A stretch of 64,000 nt of DNA from Zanthoxylum bungeanum. Taxonomy: Eukaryota > Streptophyta > Magnoliopsida > Sapindales > Rutaceae. The notes beneath the pieces are model-generated. The model ran no database searches and was not told the origin of the DNA. It saw nothing but the letters and a program-made list of their open reading frames with translations. The position numbers and the translations under genes were made by a program. Shown piece by piece: positions 21,751-33,900 of this stretch (positions within the stretch are counted from its first letter, which is position 1; every line of letters begins with the position of its first letter). The stretch covers positions 124,001 to 188,000 of the forward strand of contig SKCR01025352.1 in NCBI GenBank assembly GCA_019454045.1. Direction: 5' to 3'.

Positions 21751-24700
21751 AACTGATCTTTTCTGAAAGTTTTCTCTCTGGAAATCTCTTCTATCTGAAA
21801 ATATTTTTCTTTCTGAAAACCTTTCTGAAATCTGTTCTGGAAACATTTTCTAATGTATCTGTTTTTGAAAACTGTCTCTGAAAAACTGATTTTTGCTTCT
21901 GAAATCCTGACATATGAGGGTATTACGTATCACCATCCCCCCATACGCCTAACTAGAGCCAGGAGTGCAAATCTATGACTTTGGGGCGTTATGTATCGCC
22001 GCACCCAAATCATGCCACTCATGTCTCTGAAACAAATGGTCTTGGGGCGTTACGTATCGCCTTTCCCCAAGCCTCTAAACTAGAATTGAGGGTGCGGATC
22101 TATGCTACCCTCCAAGCTCTGAAACGAGGATATAGTGGCATATGTCATCCCTAGTCCTGAATTAGGATTTGGGGACGTTACGTATCACCGTCCCCCCAGT
22201 CCTCTACATGTACACATGTCATCCGTCAATTCCATGTCTATATCCATGCTTTGAAAAAATTTATTTTTCAATCATATCTTAAAACATGATTTTTCATGAA
22301 ATTACTGCAATAAAAATCAACTAACGCCCTAGAAGTGTAAAAGTAAATCCAATATGTAAAATAACATAATTAAAGTCAACTTTAAAGAAAAATGTCCACT
22401 CACGGGTTTGAAATTTGACTGGTACTATGCCACTCATCGCAGGGAATTGTGGTTCCTACGATGATCTATAATTGAAAAACTCAGTTAGAATGTAGGTCAG
22501 GGGAATATACTTCGGAACTAGGTTAAATATATCCATTTGAATTCTTGTTATCATTTTAAGGCATACAATACTTATATTATGATGTAACGTGTGTATGCTA
22601 GTTAATATGAGACCCTTAAGGTAGCCTCTAACATGCTAGGGTGAAACTGGAATGAACTAAGACTGATTTCTGAAAATTGACCCCGCGTCGCGTGCTGGAC
22701 CTTTTGGCGTCGCGACGCACCCACAATAGAACTGGGCAGAGAGTATTTCTTGGAACTGCATCGTGAGACTAACTAGTTTACGTCACGATGCTCATTCGAC
22801 AAAACACAAACAGATGGCAATCAGACCCATCACCTTTAACTCTTCAACTCCATTTTCCAATTTTATAATAACACACAACAACTCAACTTAAAATATTTTA
22901 TTTTAAATCCCTAATCTAAGCATAAAACATAATCTAGCATTATTATCTAACAAAATACAACTTCCCAATCACATCCTTACACCCTAACTTTATCCCATAA
23001 CAATACTCTTACAACACTTTCAAAATACACACTAACCAAGCTCTTCTAAGCATGTATTGATGCTTAGATTATTCTCAAAATTCTCAAATCATAAAGCCCC
23101 AATTCTTATGGTTCCTAAGTGTGAACATGTAATTGAAGAATGGAAGTTTATTATCTTGAATAAGGAGAAGAAAGAAGAAAGAAGAAAATGAGACTTACTT
23201 AACCAAGAGTAGCTTTGAAATTCACCATTCTTCCTCAAAACTTTTCATGCAGTTGAAGAAATTTTGGGGAAGCCTTGGGCCTTGCTCACTTTTATTTTTC
23301 TTCTTTTTTTTTGTTCTTCAAAGGGATGGGCAAATAGTTCATTTTATATAGGCAAAGGGCTAATTTCTTTTCATGAGATGGGTGGCCAAGATTTTGCCAC
23401 TTCACCCATTCTAATAAAATCCCGAATTTCACTGTGGCCATCCCAGAAATTGCGATTATGGACCCACTTCACCCATTCTAATAAACTGATCTTTTCCGAA
23501 AGTTTTCTCTCTGGAAATCTCTTTTATCTCAAAATATTTTTCTTTTTGAAAACCTTTCTGAAATCTGTTCTGAAAACTTTTTCTAATGTATCTGTTTTTG
23601 AAAACTGTCTTTGAAAAACTGATTTATGTTTCTGAAATCCTGATATATGGGGGCATTACGTATCACCGTCCCCCCATACGCCTAACTAGAGTCAGGAGTG
23701 TAAATCCATGACTTTGATGCGTTACGTATCGCCGCCCCCAAAGCATGCCACTCATGTCCCTGAAACTAATGGTCTTGAGGCGTTACGTATCGTCATCCCC
23801 TAAGGCTCTAAAATAGAACTGGGGGTTCGGATCTATGCTACCCTTCAAGCTTTGAAACTAGGATCTAGGGGCATCTATCATCCCTAGTCCTGAACTAGGA
23901 TCTGGGGGTGTTACGTATCGCCGTCAATACAGTCCTCTACATGTGCACATGTCATCCGTCAATTCCATGTCTATATCAAGTTACATACTAAGGTGGGTTC
24001 TTTCCCCCACGCCTCGAAAAACCATAAAAACATGCTCTGAAAAAATTTATTTTTCAATCATATCTTAAAACATGATTTTTCATGAAATTACCGCAATAAA
24101 AACCAACTAACGCCCTAGAAGCCTAAAAGTAAGTCTGTTATGTAAAATAACATAATAAAAACCAACTAATTGCGGTTCCTACGATGACCTATAATTGAAA
24201 AACTCAGTTAGAATATAGGTCGGGGGAATATACTTCAGAACTAGGTTAAATATATCCATCTGAATTCTTGTTATCACTTTAAGGCGTACGATACTTATAT
24301 TTTGATGTAACGTGTGTATGCTAGTTAATATGAGACCCTTAAGGTAGTATCTAACATGCTAGGGTGAAACTGGAATGAACTAAGACTGATTTCTGAAAAT
24401 TGACCCCGCGTCGCGATGCTGGACCTTTTGGCGTCGCGATGCACCCACAATAGAACTGGGCAGAGAGTATTTCTTGGAACTGCATCGTGAGACTAGCTAG
24501 TTTACGTCACGATGCTCATTCGACAAAACACAAACAGATGGCAATCAGACCCATCACCTTTAACTCTTCAACTCCATTTTCCAATTTTATAATAACACAC
24601 AACAACTCAACTTAAAATATTTTATTTTAAATCCCTAATCCAAGCATAAAACATAATCTAGCATTATTATCCCACAAAATACAACTTCCCCATCACATCC

Positions 24701-26870
24701 TTACACCCTAACTTTATCCCATAACAATACCCTTACAACACTTTCAAAATACACACTAACCAAGCCCTTCTAAGCATGTATTTATGCTTAGATTATTCTC
24801 AAACTTCTCAAATCATAAAGCCCCAATTCTTATGGTTCCTAAGTGTGAACATGTAATTGAAGAATGGAAGTTTATTATCTTGAATAAGGAGAAGAAAGAA
24901 GAAAATGAGACTTACTTAACCAAGAGTAGCTTTGAAATTCACCATCCTTCCTCAAAAATTTTCATGCAGTTGAAGAAATTTGGGGAAGCCTTGGGCCTTG
25001 CTCACTTTTATTTTTCTTCTTTTTTTTTGTTCTTCAAAGGGATAGGCAAATAATTCATTTTATATAGGCAAAGGGCTGATTTCTTTTCATGAGATGGGTG
25101 GCCAAGATTTTGCCACTTCACCCATTCTAATAAAATCCCGAATTTCACTGTGGCCGTCCCAGAAATTGCGATTATGGACCCACTTCACCCATTCTAATAA
25201 ACTGATCTTTTCCGAAAGTTTTAACTCTGGAAATCTCTTTTATCTCAAAATATTTTTCTTTCTGAAAACCTTTCTGAAATCTGTTCTGAAAACTTTTTCT
25301 AATGTATCTGTTTTTGAAAACTGTCTTTGAAAAACTGATTTATGTTTCTGAAATCCTGATATATGGGGGCATTACGTATCACCGTCCCCCATACGCCTAA
25401 CTAGAGTCAGGAGTGCAAATCCATGACTTTGAGGCGTTACGTATCGCCGCCCCCAAAGCATGCCACTCATGTCCCTGAAACTAATGGTCTTGAGGCGTTA
25501 CGTATCGTCATCCCCTAAGGCTCTAAAATAGAACTGGGGGTTCGGATCTATGCTACCCTCCAAGCTTTGAGACTAGGATCTATGGGCATCTGTCATCCCT
25601 AGTCCTGAACTAGGATCTGGGGGTGTTACGTATCGCCGTCAATACAGTCATCTACATGTGCACATGTCATCCGTCAATTCCATGTCTATATCAAGTTACA
25701 TACTAAGGTGGGTTCTTTCCCCCACGCCTCAAAAAACCATAAAAACATGCTCTGAAAAAATTTCTTTTTCAATCATATCTTAAAACATGATTTTTCATGA
25801 AATTACCGCAATAAAAACCAACTAACGCCCTAGAAGCGTAAAAGTAAGTCTGTTATGTAAAATAACATAATAAAAACCAACTAATTGCGGTTCCTACGAT
25901 GATCTATAATTGACAAACTCAGTTAGAATATAGGTCGGGGGAATATACTTCGGAACTAGGTTAAATATATCCATCTGAATACTTGTTATCACTTTAAAGT
26001 ATACGATACCTATATTATGATGTAATGTGTGTATGCTAGTTAATATGAGACCCTTAAGGTAGCCTCTAACATGCTAGGGTAAAACTGGGATGAACTAAAA
26101 CTGATTTCTAAAAATTGACCTCGCATCGCGATGCTGGACCTTTTGTCGTCGCGACGCACCCATAACAGAACTGGGCATATAGTATTTCTTGGAACTGCAT
26201 CGTGAGACTAGCTAGTTTACGTCGCGATGCTCATTCGACAAAACACAAACAGAGGGCAATCAGACCCATCACCTTCAACTCTTCAACTCCATTTTCCAAT
26301 CTTACAATAACACACAACTCAACTTAAAATATTTTATTTTAAATCCCTAATCCAAGCACAAAGCATAATCTAGCATTATTATCCCACAAAATACAACTTC
26401 CCCATCACATTCTTACACCCTAACTTTATCCCATAACAATACCCTCACAACACTTTCAAAATACACACTAACCAAGCCCTCCTAAGCATGTATTGATGCT
26501 TAGATTATTCTCAAACTTCTCAAATCACAAAGCCCCAATTCTTACGGTTCCTAAGTGTGAACATGCAAGTGAAGAATGGAAGTTTATTATCTTGAATAAG
26601 GAGAAGAAATAAGAAAATGAGACTTACTTGACCAATAGTAGCTTTGAAATTCACCATACTTCCTAAAAAACTTTCATGAAGTTGAAGAAATTTTTGCGTT
26701 TCTTTTTTTTTTTTGGTCTTCAAAGGGATGGGCAAATAGTTCCCTTTATATAGGCAAATGGCTAATTTCTTTTCATGAGATGGGTGGCCAAGATTTTGCC
26801 ACTTCACCCATTCCAATAAATTCTCGAATTTCACTGTAGCCGTCCCAAAATTATGATTATGGACCCACTT
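21751..26870. repeat. Three tandem copies of a ~1.7-kb LTR segment
   Basis: The units begin AACTGATCTTTTC at 21751, 23484 and 25200 (steps of 1733 and 1716 bp). The third ends near 26870, where the sequence continues into the unique LTR end. Each unit has a CTGAAAA-rich tract, four GTTACGTATC hairpin motifs, CGTCGCGACGC-like palindromes and one minus-strand TATA-like box. The junctions carry CACTTCACCCATTCTAATAA, which also occurs 66 bp upstream within the unit. Confidence 0.9.
21913..22198. repeat. Cluster of four hairpins with constant loop, first copy
   Basis: Hairpins lie at 21913-21945, 21975-22013, 22041-22071 and about 22169-22198. Each has a loop containing (G)TTA(C/T)GTATC and a different stem: TATG.GGG/CCCCATA, ATGA.TTTGGG/CCCAAATCAT, CTTGGGG/CCCCAAG, TGGGGACG/CGTCCCCCCA. 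Equivalent clusters are at about 23646-23930, 25365-25640 and 62073-62325. Confidence 0.8.
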
Positions 26871-27152
26871 TTGTTCCGAATTGGAAAAAAATCAATGCAT
26901 AAGTTGTAGATCTCGGTCATAGATTTCCGATGATATAAAGTTTTTAAAAATCATAGTTTGTATGAGAAAGTTATGGCCCAAACACCATAGGCTGTCCTAA
27001 GTGGAACATTATACAATTTCGTATCAGAATTTCGAGCAATTCATCGATTGTCCCCAAAGTCATTCCATGAACTTATATGTGTACAAACATAACTTATATT
27101 ATGTAACACTCATCCCACGCTGTAACAGTAGTCTGGATTTCCGGTCTTTACA

Positions 27153-27640
27153 AAAGTTTTTTTCACAAGTATCCCATTGACTATGCAAAAATATTATATG
27201 TTGAACATGTTTGGAAAACAAAACTATATAATACATCTTTGTATTGAAAAGCTTGAGTTAAAAGAATATAAGTTGAATTCCAACGAGTTGGAACATCTCG
27301 TGAAAATTTTACCAATTTAACACCATTTAATTTACAAAACTTGGCCATTATCTCCTGACATTAGAATATTACCAAATACAATTAAGTGAAATCTTGATAA
27401 GATTATTGTGATGTTCTAAAAAAGTCAGATCATCTTGAACAGATATATTAAGGACATGACATGTGCAATGAACATGAAAAAATCGACCCCCAAAATTTGG
27501 TTGGCATATTTCTTTTAAATCTCTAATTGATGCAGTACTTACATTTCTATTGTCAAAACCAATTATTAAAATTTTACCTAATAAATCATATTCATCAAAA
27601 TTTACTTTAATCATTCTATTTGTCTGGAAAAAGGCTTACC
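27153..27640 (-). pseudogene. hAT transposase, central catalytic region
   Basis: The minus-strand frame 27369-27614 reads KILIIGFDNRNVSTASIRDL, then CQPNFGGRFFHVHCTCHVLN and ISVQDDL. This is the hAT RNase H-like core around the second catalytic Asp. Downstream is KFSRDVPTRWNSTYILL (27300-27250), the RWNSTY hallmark. Stops separate the two. The sequence continues at 21262 after removal of the LTR block. Toward its N-terminus the similarity ends at about 27640, where gypsy-associated sequence starts, so the BED finger is lost. It is inactive. Confidence 0.85.
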
Positions 27641-27650
27641 CCTATGTAAA

Positions 27651-28860
27651 TTGCACGAGATGCTAGGCGAGAAGCCTCGGATCACCACCCCAATTCCTCC
27701 ATCCCAAAGACAAAAAAATTTTGATGCAGTCCTTCGCCCCACTGACCAAAACCATCAGTACACCACCACTGAGGCAATCCAAAATGCCATTTGTTCAATC
27801 TTCACAAACTCAAACCCCCACACCCCAAAAAGACACGTCCATCAGGTCGAGAGCGAGGATAATGAGTGCCCCGATGAGGTTCCTCAAAAGAAGACCATTG
27901 CCCTCACGACAAGGCTCCGGCGGCTTCTACTCCAACGAATGGGGCAGTGCAAACCTTTGGAGTGGACGATCTCCCAGAGAGTGAAAGAGAAGGTATGGCT
28001 CACATCCTGTCGACCTTAAACTAGCTCGCTGAGCATGTGGACATCAATAAGGATTTAGCCTATGAAAGCATCTCCCCCAACGAGGTCATCCAGAAAGTGG
28101 ACCGTCTTCAAGCGAAGGTAATTGCTTTTAACTTAGTCTTTTACTTTCATCACTCTTTCACAAACTGACTCGTTATCTTAATGTGAAGCTGACTTATCAC
28201 ATGGCCACTAAAATGGAAGTTCTTTCAAGCATCATTGCTTAGGGTGGTCAGACACATAGGCTTCAAAACAGGCTGATCGAGAGGAAGTAGGAGCTACTCA
28301 AGAAGGTGGAGGGGCTAAAGGCAAAACTAAAGCCATTTATAAAGCACTTCAAACTGCCAGAAATGAGAGAGACAACGCCCTACTTGAGGCCATTACCAAG
28401 GATTTTGAGCTCAAGCTGCAACAGGAAAAAATTACTATGCCGATGGGAAGCTCGACGGGAAGGAAACTAAGTTGGAGAAAGCCAATGATAAGTTGATCAA
28501 GGCTCGGGCTGAGCTTGGTGATTTACAGGCTAACTTCACCGACCGCATCTAGAATATCAAGGTTGATACCCGGGTTGAAGACTTGGAGGAATCCCTGGTG
28601 CTGATCGGGGAGACTTATCCCGACCTTGATCTAAGTAAGCTCCAGAAGATCGTTAAGGTTGACCCAAAATGGAAATGACCTTTGAGGAGGCCTTTGGCAT
28701 GGGCCGTGAAGAAACTGAGGCAATCCCCTATCCATTCATTTTGACCTCAGTGCCTCATACTGCTGAAGATGCATCTGGTCCCTCATCCACTACTACTGCC
28801 CCCGCTCTGGCTGAATATGCTCTCGACCTATCATTCGTTGATATATGGACACTCTGAGTG
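27651..28860 (+). pseudogene. Antisense additional reading frame of Tat-type gypsy (coiled-coil protein)
   Basis: It is plus-stranded, opposite to the element's pol and just downstream of integrase. Segments: a Ser/Pro/Gln-rich start (27651-28019), then NEVIQKVDRLQAK, ELLKKVEGLKAKLK, YKALQTARNERDNALLEA, KLDGKETKLEKANDKL, KARAELGDLQANF, and finally VEDLEESLVLIGETYPDLDL and MTFEEAFGMGREE. The centre has heptad-like charged repeats consistent with a coiled coil. A possible intron (28121-28242, GTAATT...GCTTAG) would fuse QAK to GGQTHRLQ in frame. Stops near 28289 and 28550 and a frameshift near 28332 break it. Some Tat-lineage elements carry such extra antisense frames of unknown function; I infer the same here. 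Confidence 0.6.
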
Positions 28861-29284
28861 TCGACCTCTCTCTCTTCTCCTCCACTAGATCAAGATTGTG
28901 TCTGACGAGGTCCTCGTTCCGTGTTTCCTCAAAGTACTGTACCTGATGGGTTGACATCCCGATCTCTGCTGGGATTATTGCCTCATATTCATAAACTAAT
29001 GAAATTGGGGTCTCACTCTTGGAGTCTTTGTAGGTCATCTGGTACGTCCACAAGACCTATGGTAGTTACTCAACCCATAAGCCTTTATATGACCTGAGCC
29101 TCACTTTCAAATTATTTTTGATTGTTTTGTTCCCCGCTTCCACTTATCCATTAGACTTCAAATGAACATGTGATGCAAATCTCAAGGAAATTTGGAGATC
29201 TTCACAGTACTTATGGAATCCCACAATATCAAACTACTTCCCATTGTCCGTGGTGATGGCCCAGAGACTCCCGAACCGGTAGAT
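28790..29284 (-). pseudogene. Tat-type gypsy integrase, C-terminal part
   Basis: The minus-strand translation from 29284 down reads IYRFGSLWAITTDNGK (second catalytic Asp in TDNGK), KYCEDLQISLRFAS, then SNG.VEAGNKTIKNNLKVRL with the catalytic Glu. After that come WTYQMTYKDSKSETPISLVY, EAIIPAEIGM and the RHNLDLVEEKRE tail. The series is that of plant Tat-lineage integrase. Damage: several stops (after DNGK, before VEAGNK) and a short frameshifted patch between about 29055 and 29130. Integrase would insert element cDNA into chromosomes; this copy is dead. The N-terminal half is on the far side of the 21.6-kb insertion, at 50861-51250. Confidence 0.88.
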
Positions 29285-31299
29285 TGTTGGGTTTCTCTAA
29301 GTTCTCGGGATCGATTTCAAGCAATGAAACATATATGTGAATACTCGTAAAAGCATGGCGGAATCATACTTACAATGATCGGCTTTTGCGACGCGAGGAA
29401 CATCAAAATCTTCAAGCTTTTTGTCCATGAGGCTCTCGGCTTTCTTCAAGAATTTGAGCTCCAAATTTCGGCCATGGATGTCCTCCAAGCTCCAAGCTTT
29501 GTGTTGTCATTCCATGCACAGAAGTCGGTTTCCCTATCACCTTCGCAAGACTCCAAGAGTGTGATAGAACTTGTGAAGAATTTACAACAAAAATCCTCAC
29601 TATTGCCTTCTCCTTGCTCATGGTTTTTGCAAGAAATTTGAGAGAGAATAGGCCCTTGGCCATGAGAGGGAGAGAGTAAGAGAGAAGAAGTTGGTTTTTG
29701 TGTATCTAATACACTTAATTGATTTTCCAAAAATCAATTAATGATATACAAATTTTTGCTTTCAAAAAATCAAGGCATTTAAGCATACAACCACCTCCAT
29801 CACTATTCACATCAAAAGTGATATGTTGTCAATAACTCAAAGTGACTAGACATCACATCAATCAAAGTGACTAATGATTTGACGCTTGATGTGACTTGTG
29901 GGCCGCACTTTAATTCGCAATGCGAGTGCGCCCGCAAACACTCTCGGGCTCGGGTTCGCTAATTCCAAATTAACTAATTTTTCATTGCGACGTAATTAAA
30001 TAATTATGCCAAGCAAAATTACTATTCATGTCGCTAACGAATTAATTCTAAATTAACTCGTTCGCCCGAATTAAATTCTAAATTTAATTCCGCGTCGAAA
30101 TCCAATTTCATATAATATATCGAATATATTATTTTATCGATTAATTCCCACTTAATCGTTCTCTCTCTTTAATTAATATTTTATCCCATATAAAATATCT
30201 TCGTAATTAATCCCAGATTAATTTTCTCTCACATCTAATTAATCTCAGATTAATAAAGTGCGAGTCATAAGTCATCAGTGAATCTTCGGGAAGCGACCAA
30301 TGAGATCCCCGGATATGTTGGTAGTAAATGCGGTCGTCGGACTATCCGAACACGTACGTACCTAGTACTACGTTTTTACCGATTTACAAGACATGGTTGG
30401 CTTCTAGCAAAGCATCATGCCTACCCAATCCTCCAGAAATATTCTTACTGGAATATGTGATCTATATCAGGCGTAGTAAACGTAGTATTTCGTATTTCGA
30501 TCCAGTATCGGATGTCACGTGCAAGGCCTGGGGCTGGAAATGTGTCTGCCCCGTACGAAGCACATATCGGATCTCTGGTAACTAGTCTCTATAATCGGAT
30601 AATCATGACCTAGTCATATTATCCCGATGACTGCAGTACATAAGAAAACTAGTTCCGTATCCTACGTGATCATCATCTCCACTATAGCTAAAGTGATACT
30701 TCCATCTCGACATCACACCCAATACACTACGATTCTCAATATACCCAGAAGAGGCGTACACAGAACCTGTTAAAGCCCTGGACGACCTAAACCAAAGCTT
30801 ATTGATTGTCGCAAGTATTAGCGGTGCAAGTCTCAAGTTAAGACCAAATACACCTACCCTGAGTCGGACTTCCATAGACACATAGTCATACTACCAATGG
30901 AATTCCGAGGGGTCTATCCAGAGCGAAGCTATTTCCGTACCATCGGTAAACACAACCTCCTATTACACTTGCATGAGTATCTTATATCCAAATATATGAA
31001 AACTATGTCGTTATGCTCCCATAACACGAACAAGTGCAATACTAGTCTATTCCGCATTATCGATGTCTAGTCTCGATAATACTACGACTAGGGATATTTA
31101 ATGATTAAACCTTCATGGATTGATATTGTCTCATATCTTATCAATCTGGAACTAATCATATGGACCTTCTATCATTTATACATCTGGGTGATCTAATCAC
31201 AAATGATAAAAGAGAAATTTCCTTTGTCACATAGTTAATTTGTAAAATAACACCATGATCTGTACAAATAGTGATGTTATGGATCATAACTGTCCAACA
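29285..31299 (-). repeat. 3' LTR of copia B-D
   Basis: It starts TGTTGGGTTTC and ends TGTCCAACA, followed by a purine-tract complement ATCTCCCACTTGG (31300-31312). It is collinear with the LTR at 44075-50860 apart from the insertion in the latter. Open frames inside, such as 30278-30460, are shared with the partner LTR but show no protein family. Confidence 0.9.
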
Positions 31300-31312
31300 A
31301 TCTCCCACTTGG
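31300..31312 (-). promoter_or_regulatory. Polypurine tract of copia B-D
   Basis: The minus strand reads CCAAGTGGGAGAT immediately before the 3' LTR, the usual plant copia plus-strand priming site. Confidence 0.85.
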
Positions 31313-32940
31313 CACATAGCCAGTCACTCAAGTGTCCTACACCCAAACTATGTACGGTTCGCTCAAACTTCTGCTGAGGAAATGCTTTCGTCAGCGGATT
31401 TGCATGATTATCATTTGATGCGATTTATTCGATCATCACATCGCCACGATGTATGATCTGAATGAATCAGATGAATATTTGAAGTATATATCTGGATCGT
31501 TGATGAGACCATTAATTCTTTATCCTGTGTTGTAGCCTAGCTCAGCTGTTAATAGAACTACATCTAATCTAATTAGATTATTATCAATCCAGAAGGCTTC
31601 TATTGCTGCCTCAGCTACATCAATAATCCACTTGTGTTGTTTATTCGGTAACAGTATCTTGCATGGAAGATTTCCAGCTCACTGTTCCGTTATTCAAACT
31701 TTATAGTACCATTATTACAACTAATAGTCGTCTTTATCGGTTGGGAAACTTGCAGCAGTGAACCTAGTCACTTCAAGTTCTCCTTCTCCATAGTATAAGA
31801 CAGCATCCTTAGTCCATCTAAGATACTCAAGGATGTTCTTAACATCAATCCAATGACTATCACTTGGATTGGCCCGATTGTGACTCCATATGCTCAAAGC
31901 ATATGAGACACCAGGTCATGTACATTTATTTCAATGTACGAGTTCTCAGAGAGTATCAACAACTTTAAATCTATCCCAGTAGATCTTTATTCCTAGACTA
32001 AAGGTTGTCTCTCCCATGATTCCTACCGAGAATTTTTCATGAAAGCCAAGCTTTAACCGATTGTATTATGGGAATATCATTTCCAAGAAATGATATGTCA
32101 TCATTATTTAGGATTTCACTATCAGTGCGCTCCCACTAACCTCCTTATATACACAAGAATCATTTACATTTTGTCTTAAATCATATACCATTATGATTAC
32201 ATCAAAACGCTAGTTCCAAGAACTCAATGCTTGCTTCAATCCATCCATGGATCGAATTAACTTGCAAACCTTGTTTGCTCATTTTGGTACGACAAAACCG
32301 TCAGGATGTTGTAAACATCCTCCAAAAGGTTTCTGTTAAGGAAAGCGGTTTTGGCATTCAGCTGCCATATTTCATAAATGAAACATGCAGCATCAGCAAG
32401 CATTATCCAAATGGATTTAACAATGGAAATAGGTAAAAGGTTTCGTCGTAATCGACACAATGTTGATAACGATACCTTTCCACTACAAGCCCAGATTAGT
32501 ACGTTAGTATGTTGCCATCCATGTATGTCTTCCTTGAAGACTTATATAGTACCAATAGGCACAATGTCTTGCGGTACATCAACTAGTGTCTAAATATAGT
32601 TGGTATATATGGAATCCATTTCGGATATCACGACACTTTCCCAAAATAGGGAGTCGATACCTTGTATCACTTCCTCATACGTAGTCAGTTCGTGTTACTC
32701 AATAAGATTAACATCTTTATGAGGTGAGATCAGAAACCCATACCCCATGTTGTTTTCTGACTCTCTCCGACTTACGTGGTTCTTGTGTATTCGAAGATTA
32801 TTGGTATAGTTCCATCCTTGATGAACTATTTGTGTTCCATTAAGGAATCGATGCCTGGAATAGTATTACTCTGATTTTCATCGAGTTTTACTTTCCTCTC
32901 ACTTACCACTGCATTATAGGTATTCCTTTTAGGAAAACCC
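31313..32940 (-). pseudogene. pol: Copia RNase H and reverse transcriptase remnant (B-D)
   Basis: The minus-strand patches run in the expected order. Near 32720-32560 they are SEMDSIYTNYI and TLVDVPQDIVPIGTI.VFKED (RT N-terminus). Then IMLADAACFIYEIWQ and LNAKTAFLNRNLLEDVY (32440-32330), the copia DVKTAFLNG box, here with Asp changed to Asn. Further left, around 31650-31500, VAEAAIEAFWIDNNLI resembles the RNase H C-terminus. Multiple stops and frameshifts separate the blocks. The enzyme would copy RNA to cDNA inside the particle. The second copy of the same region is at 35680-36640. Confidence 0.82.
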
Positions 32941-33900
32941 CATGGCGAGCAACAATTACATTGTTCTCTTGTGAGTTGTATAAGTACTATACTTTGGTTT
33001 CCCTAGGATAACCCAAAACGTAGGCACTTATCCGATTTGGGTTCTAGTTTGGTATCATCCAAACATATGCCTAGCATTCCCAAATCTTCAGGAATGAGAA
33101 AACCTAGTTTCTTTCATGTTCATATCTAATATGATGTATGTGAAACAGATTTTTATGGAACCTTATTCAAAATAAGTTTTGCACTGTTTAAAGCTTATCC
33201 CTTGAAGGAAATGGTAGCTCAGAGCGACTCATGATTAACCTTATCATGAACAACAAGATTCGGTTTCTCAGTTCGGACACACCGTCAAATTGACGTGTTC
33301 CGGTAGGAGTCCTCTTTGAAAGAATACTATACTCTTTCAAGTATTTGAGAAATTTATTGCTTAAGTATTTTCCATAATGGTCTAACCGTGACAGTTTTAA
33401 TATTTTAGCCGATCTGTTTGTCTACTTCGTGTCGAAACTTTTTGAATTAATCAAAAGTTTCTGATTCGTGTTTCATAAGAAACACATAACCATAACGCGA
33501 TGCCACATCCGTAAAGGTCACAAAACATTCATATCCACATCTAGCCTAGCTAGACATGGGCCCACTTATGTCACTATGACTGAGGGCTAACAGATCGGTG
33601 GCACTTTCATTTTTACCATGTAAAAGTATTTTAGGCACTTTGCCCAATAAACTAGATTCGTAGACATCATTTGAATAGAATCAAATTTGTCCTAGTATCC
33701 ACTCTTCGAAAGTGTGGATATACGAGTCTTGTTTAATTGTGTCCTAGACAACAATGCCACATATAAGTCTCAACTGATTTACTCAGTTTCAACTATTTGT
33801 TTGTCATGTTATATGTTTGAGATTTATTTATATTCAAAATATAAATACTGTTATTCACATCTAATGTGTTTATCTCAATATCATCTTTATATAATAAAAC
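32941..33900 (-). pseudogene. pol: Copia integrase remnant (B-D)
   Basis: This is collinear with 1-830 of copy A. It contains the complement of the ENxVFVA segment near 32945, the SERRN-like region around 33270, and the GAG-pre-integrase end near 33740. Indels are frequent, so no open frame over 80 codons remains. The order places it between RT (left) and protease/gag (right), as copia requires on the minus strand. It encoded the integration enzyme and is non-functional here. Confidence 0.75.

Larger units (their letters stand above)
21263..27152 (-). repeat. Solo-LTR-like block, probable Tekay-type Ty3/gypsy, with internal triplication
   Basis: It begins TGTAACATCCCC and ends CCGGTCTTTACA. 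The flanks are AAAAT (21258-21262) and AAAGT (27153-27157), a likely target duplication with one mismatch. No internal domain, primer site or purine tract is present. TATATAAA-type boxes on the minus strand (near 23343, 25060 and 26745) and an LTR end of GGGGATGTTACA suggest that the sense strand is minus. The 5890 bp include a 1.7-kb segment present three times; without the extra copies it would be about 2.4 kb. Lineage is inferred from termini only. Confidence 0.78.

Noticed and set aside
23264..23614. Two similar open frames (also 25094-25330) with a hydrophobic start
   Set aside because: They are duplicates created by the 1.7-kb triplication and read across the TATA-like region of the LTR; the third unit does not keep the frame.
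30278..30460. Open frame starting MNLREATNEIPGYV, also present at 49843-50025
   Set aside because: It lies within the copia LTR pair; shared because the LTRs are copies of one another. No protein family, and other LTR copies (4302-6224, 40883-42932) do not keep it.
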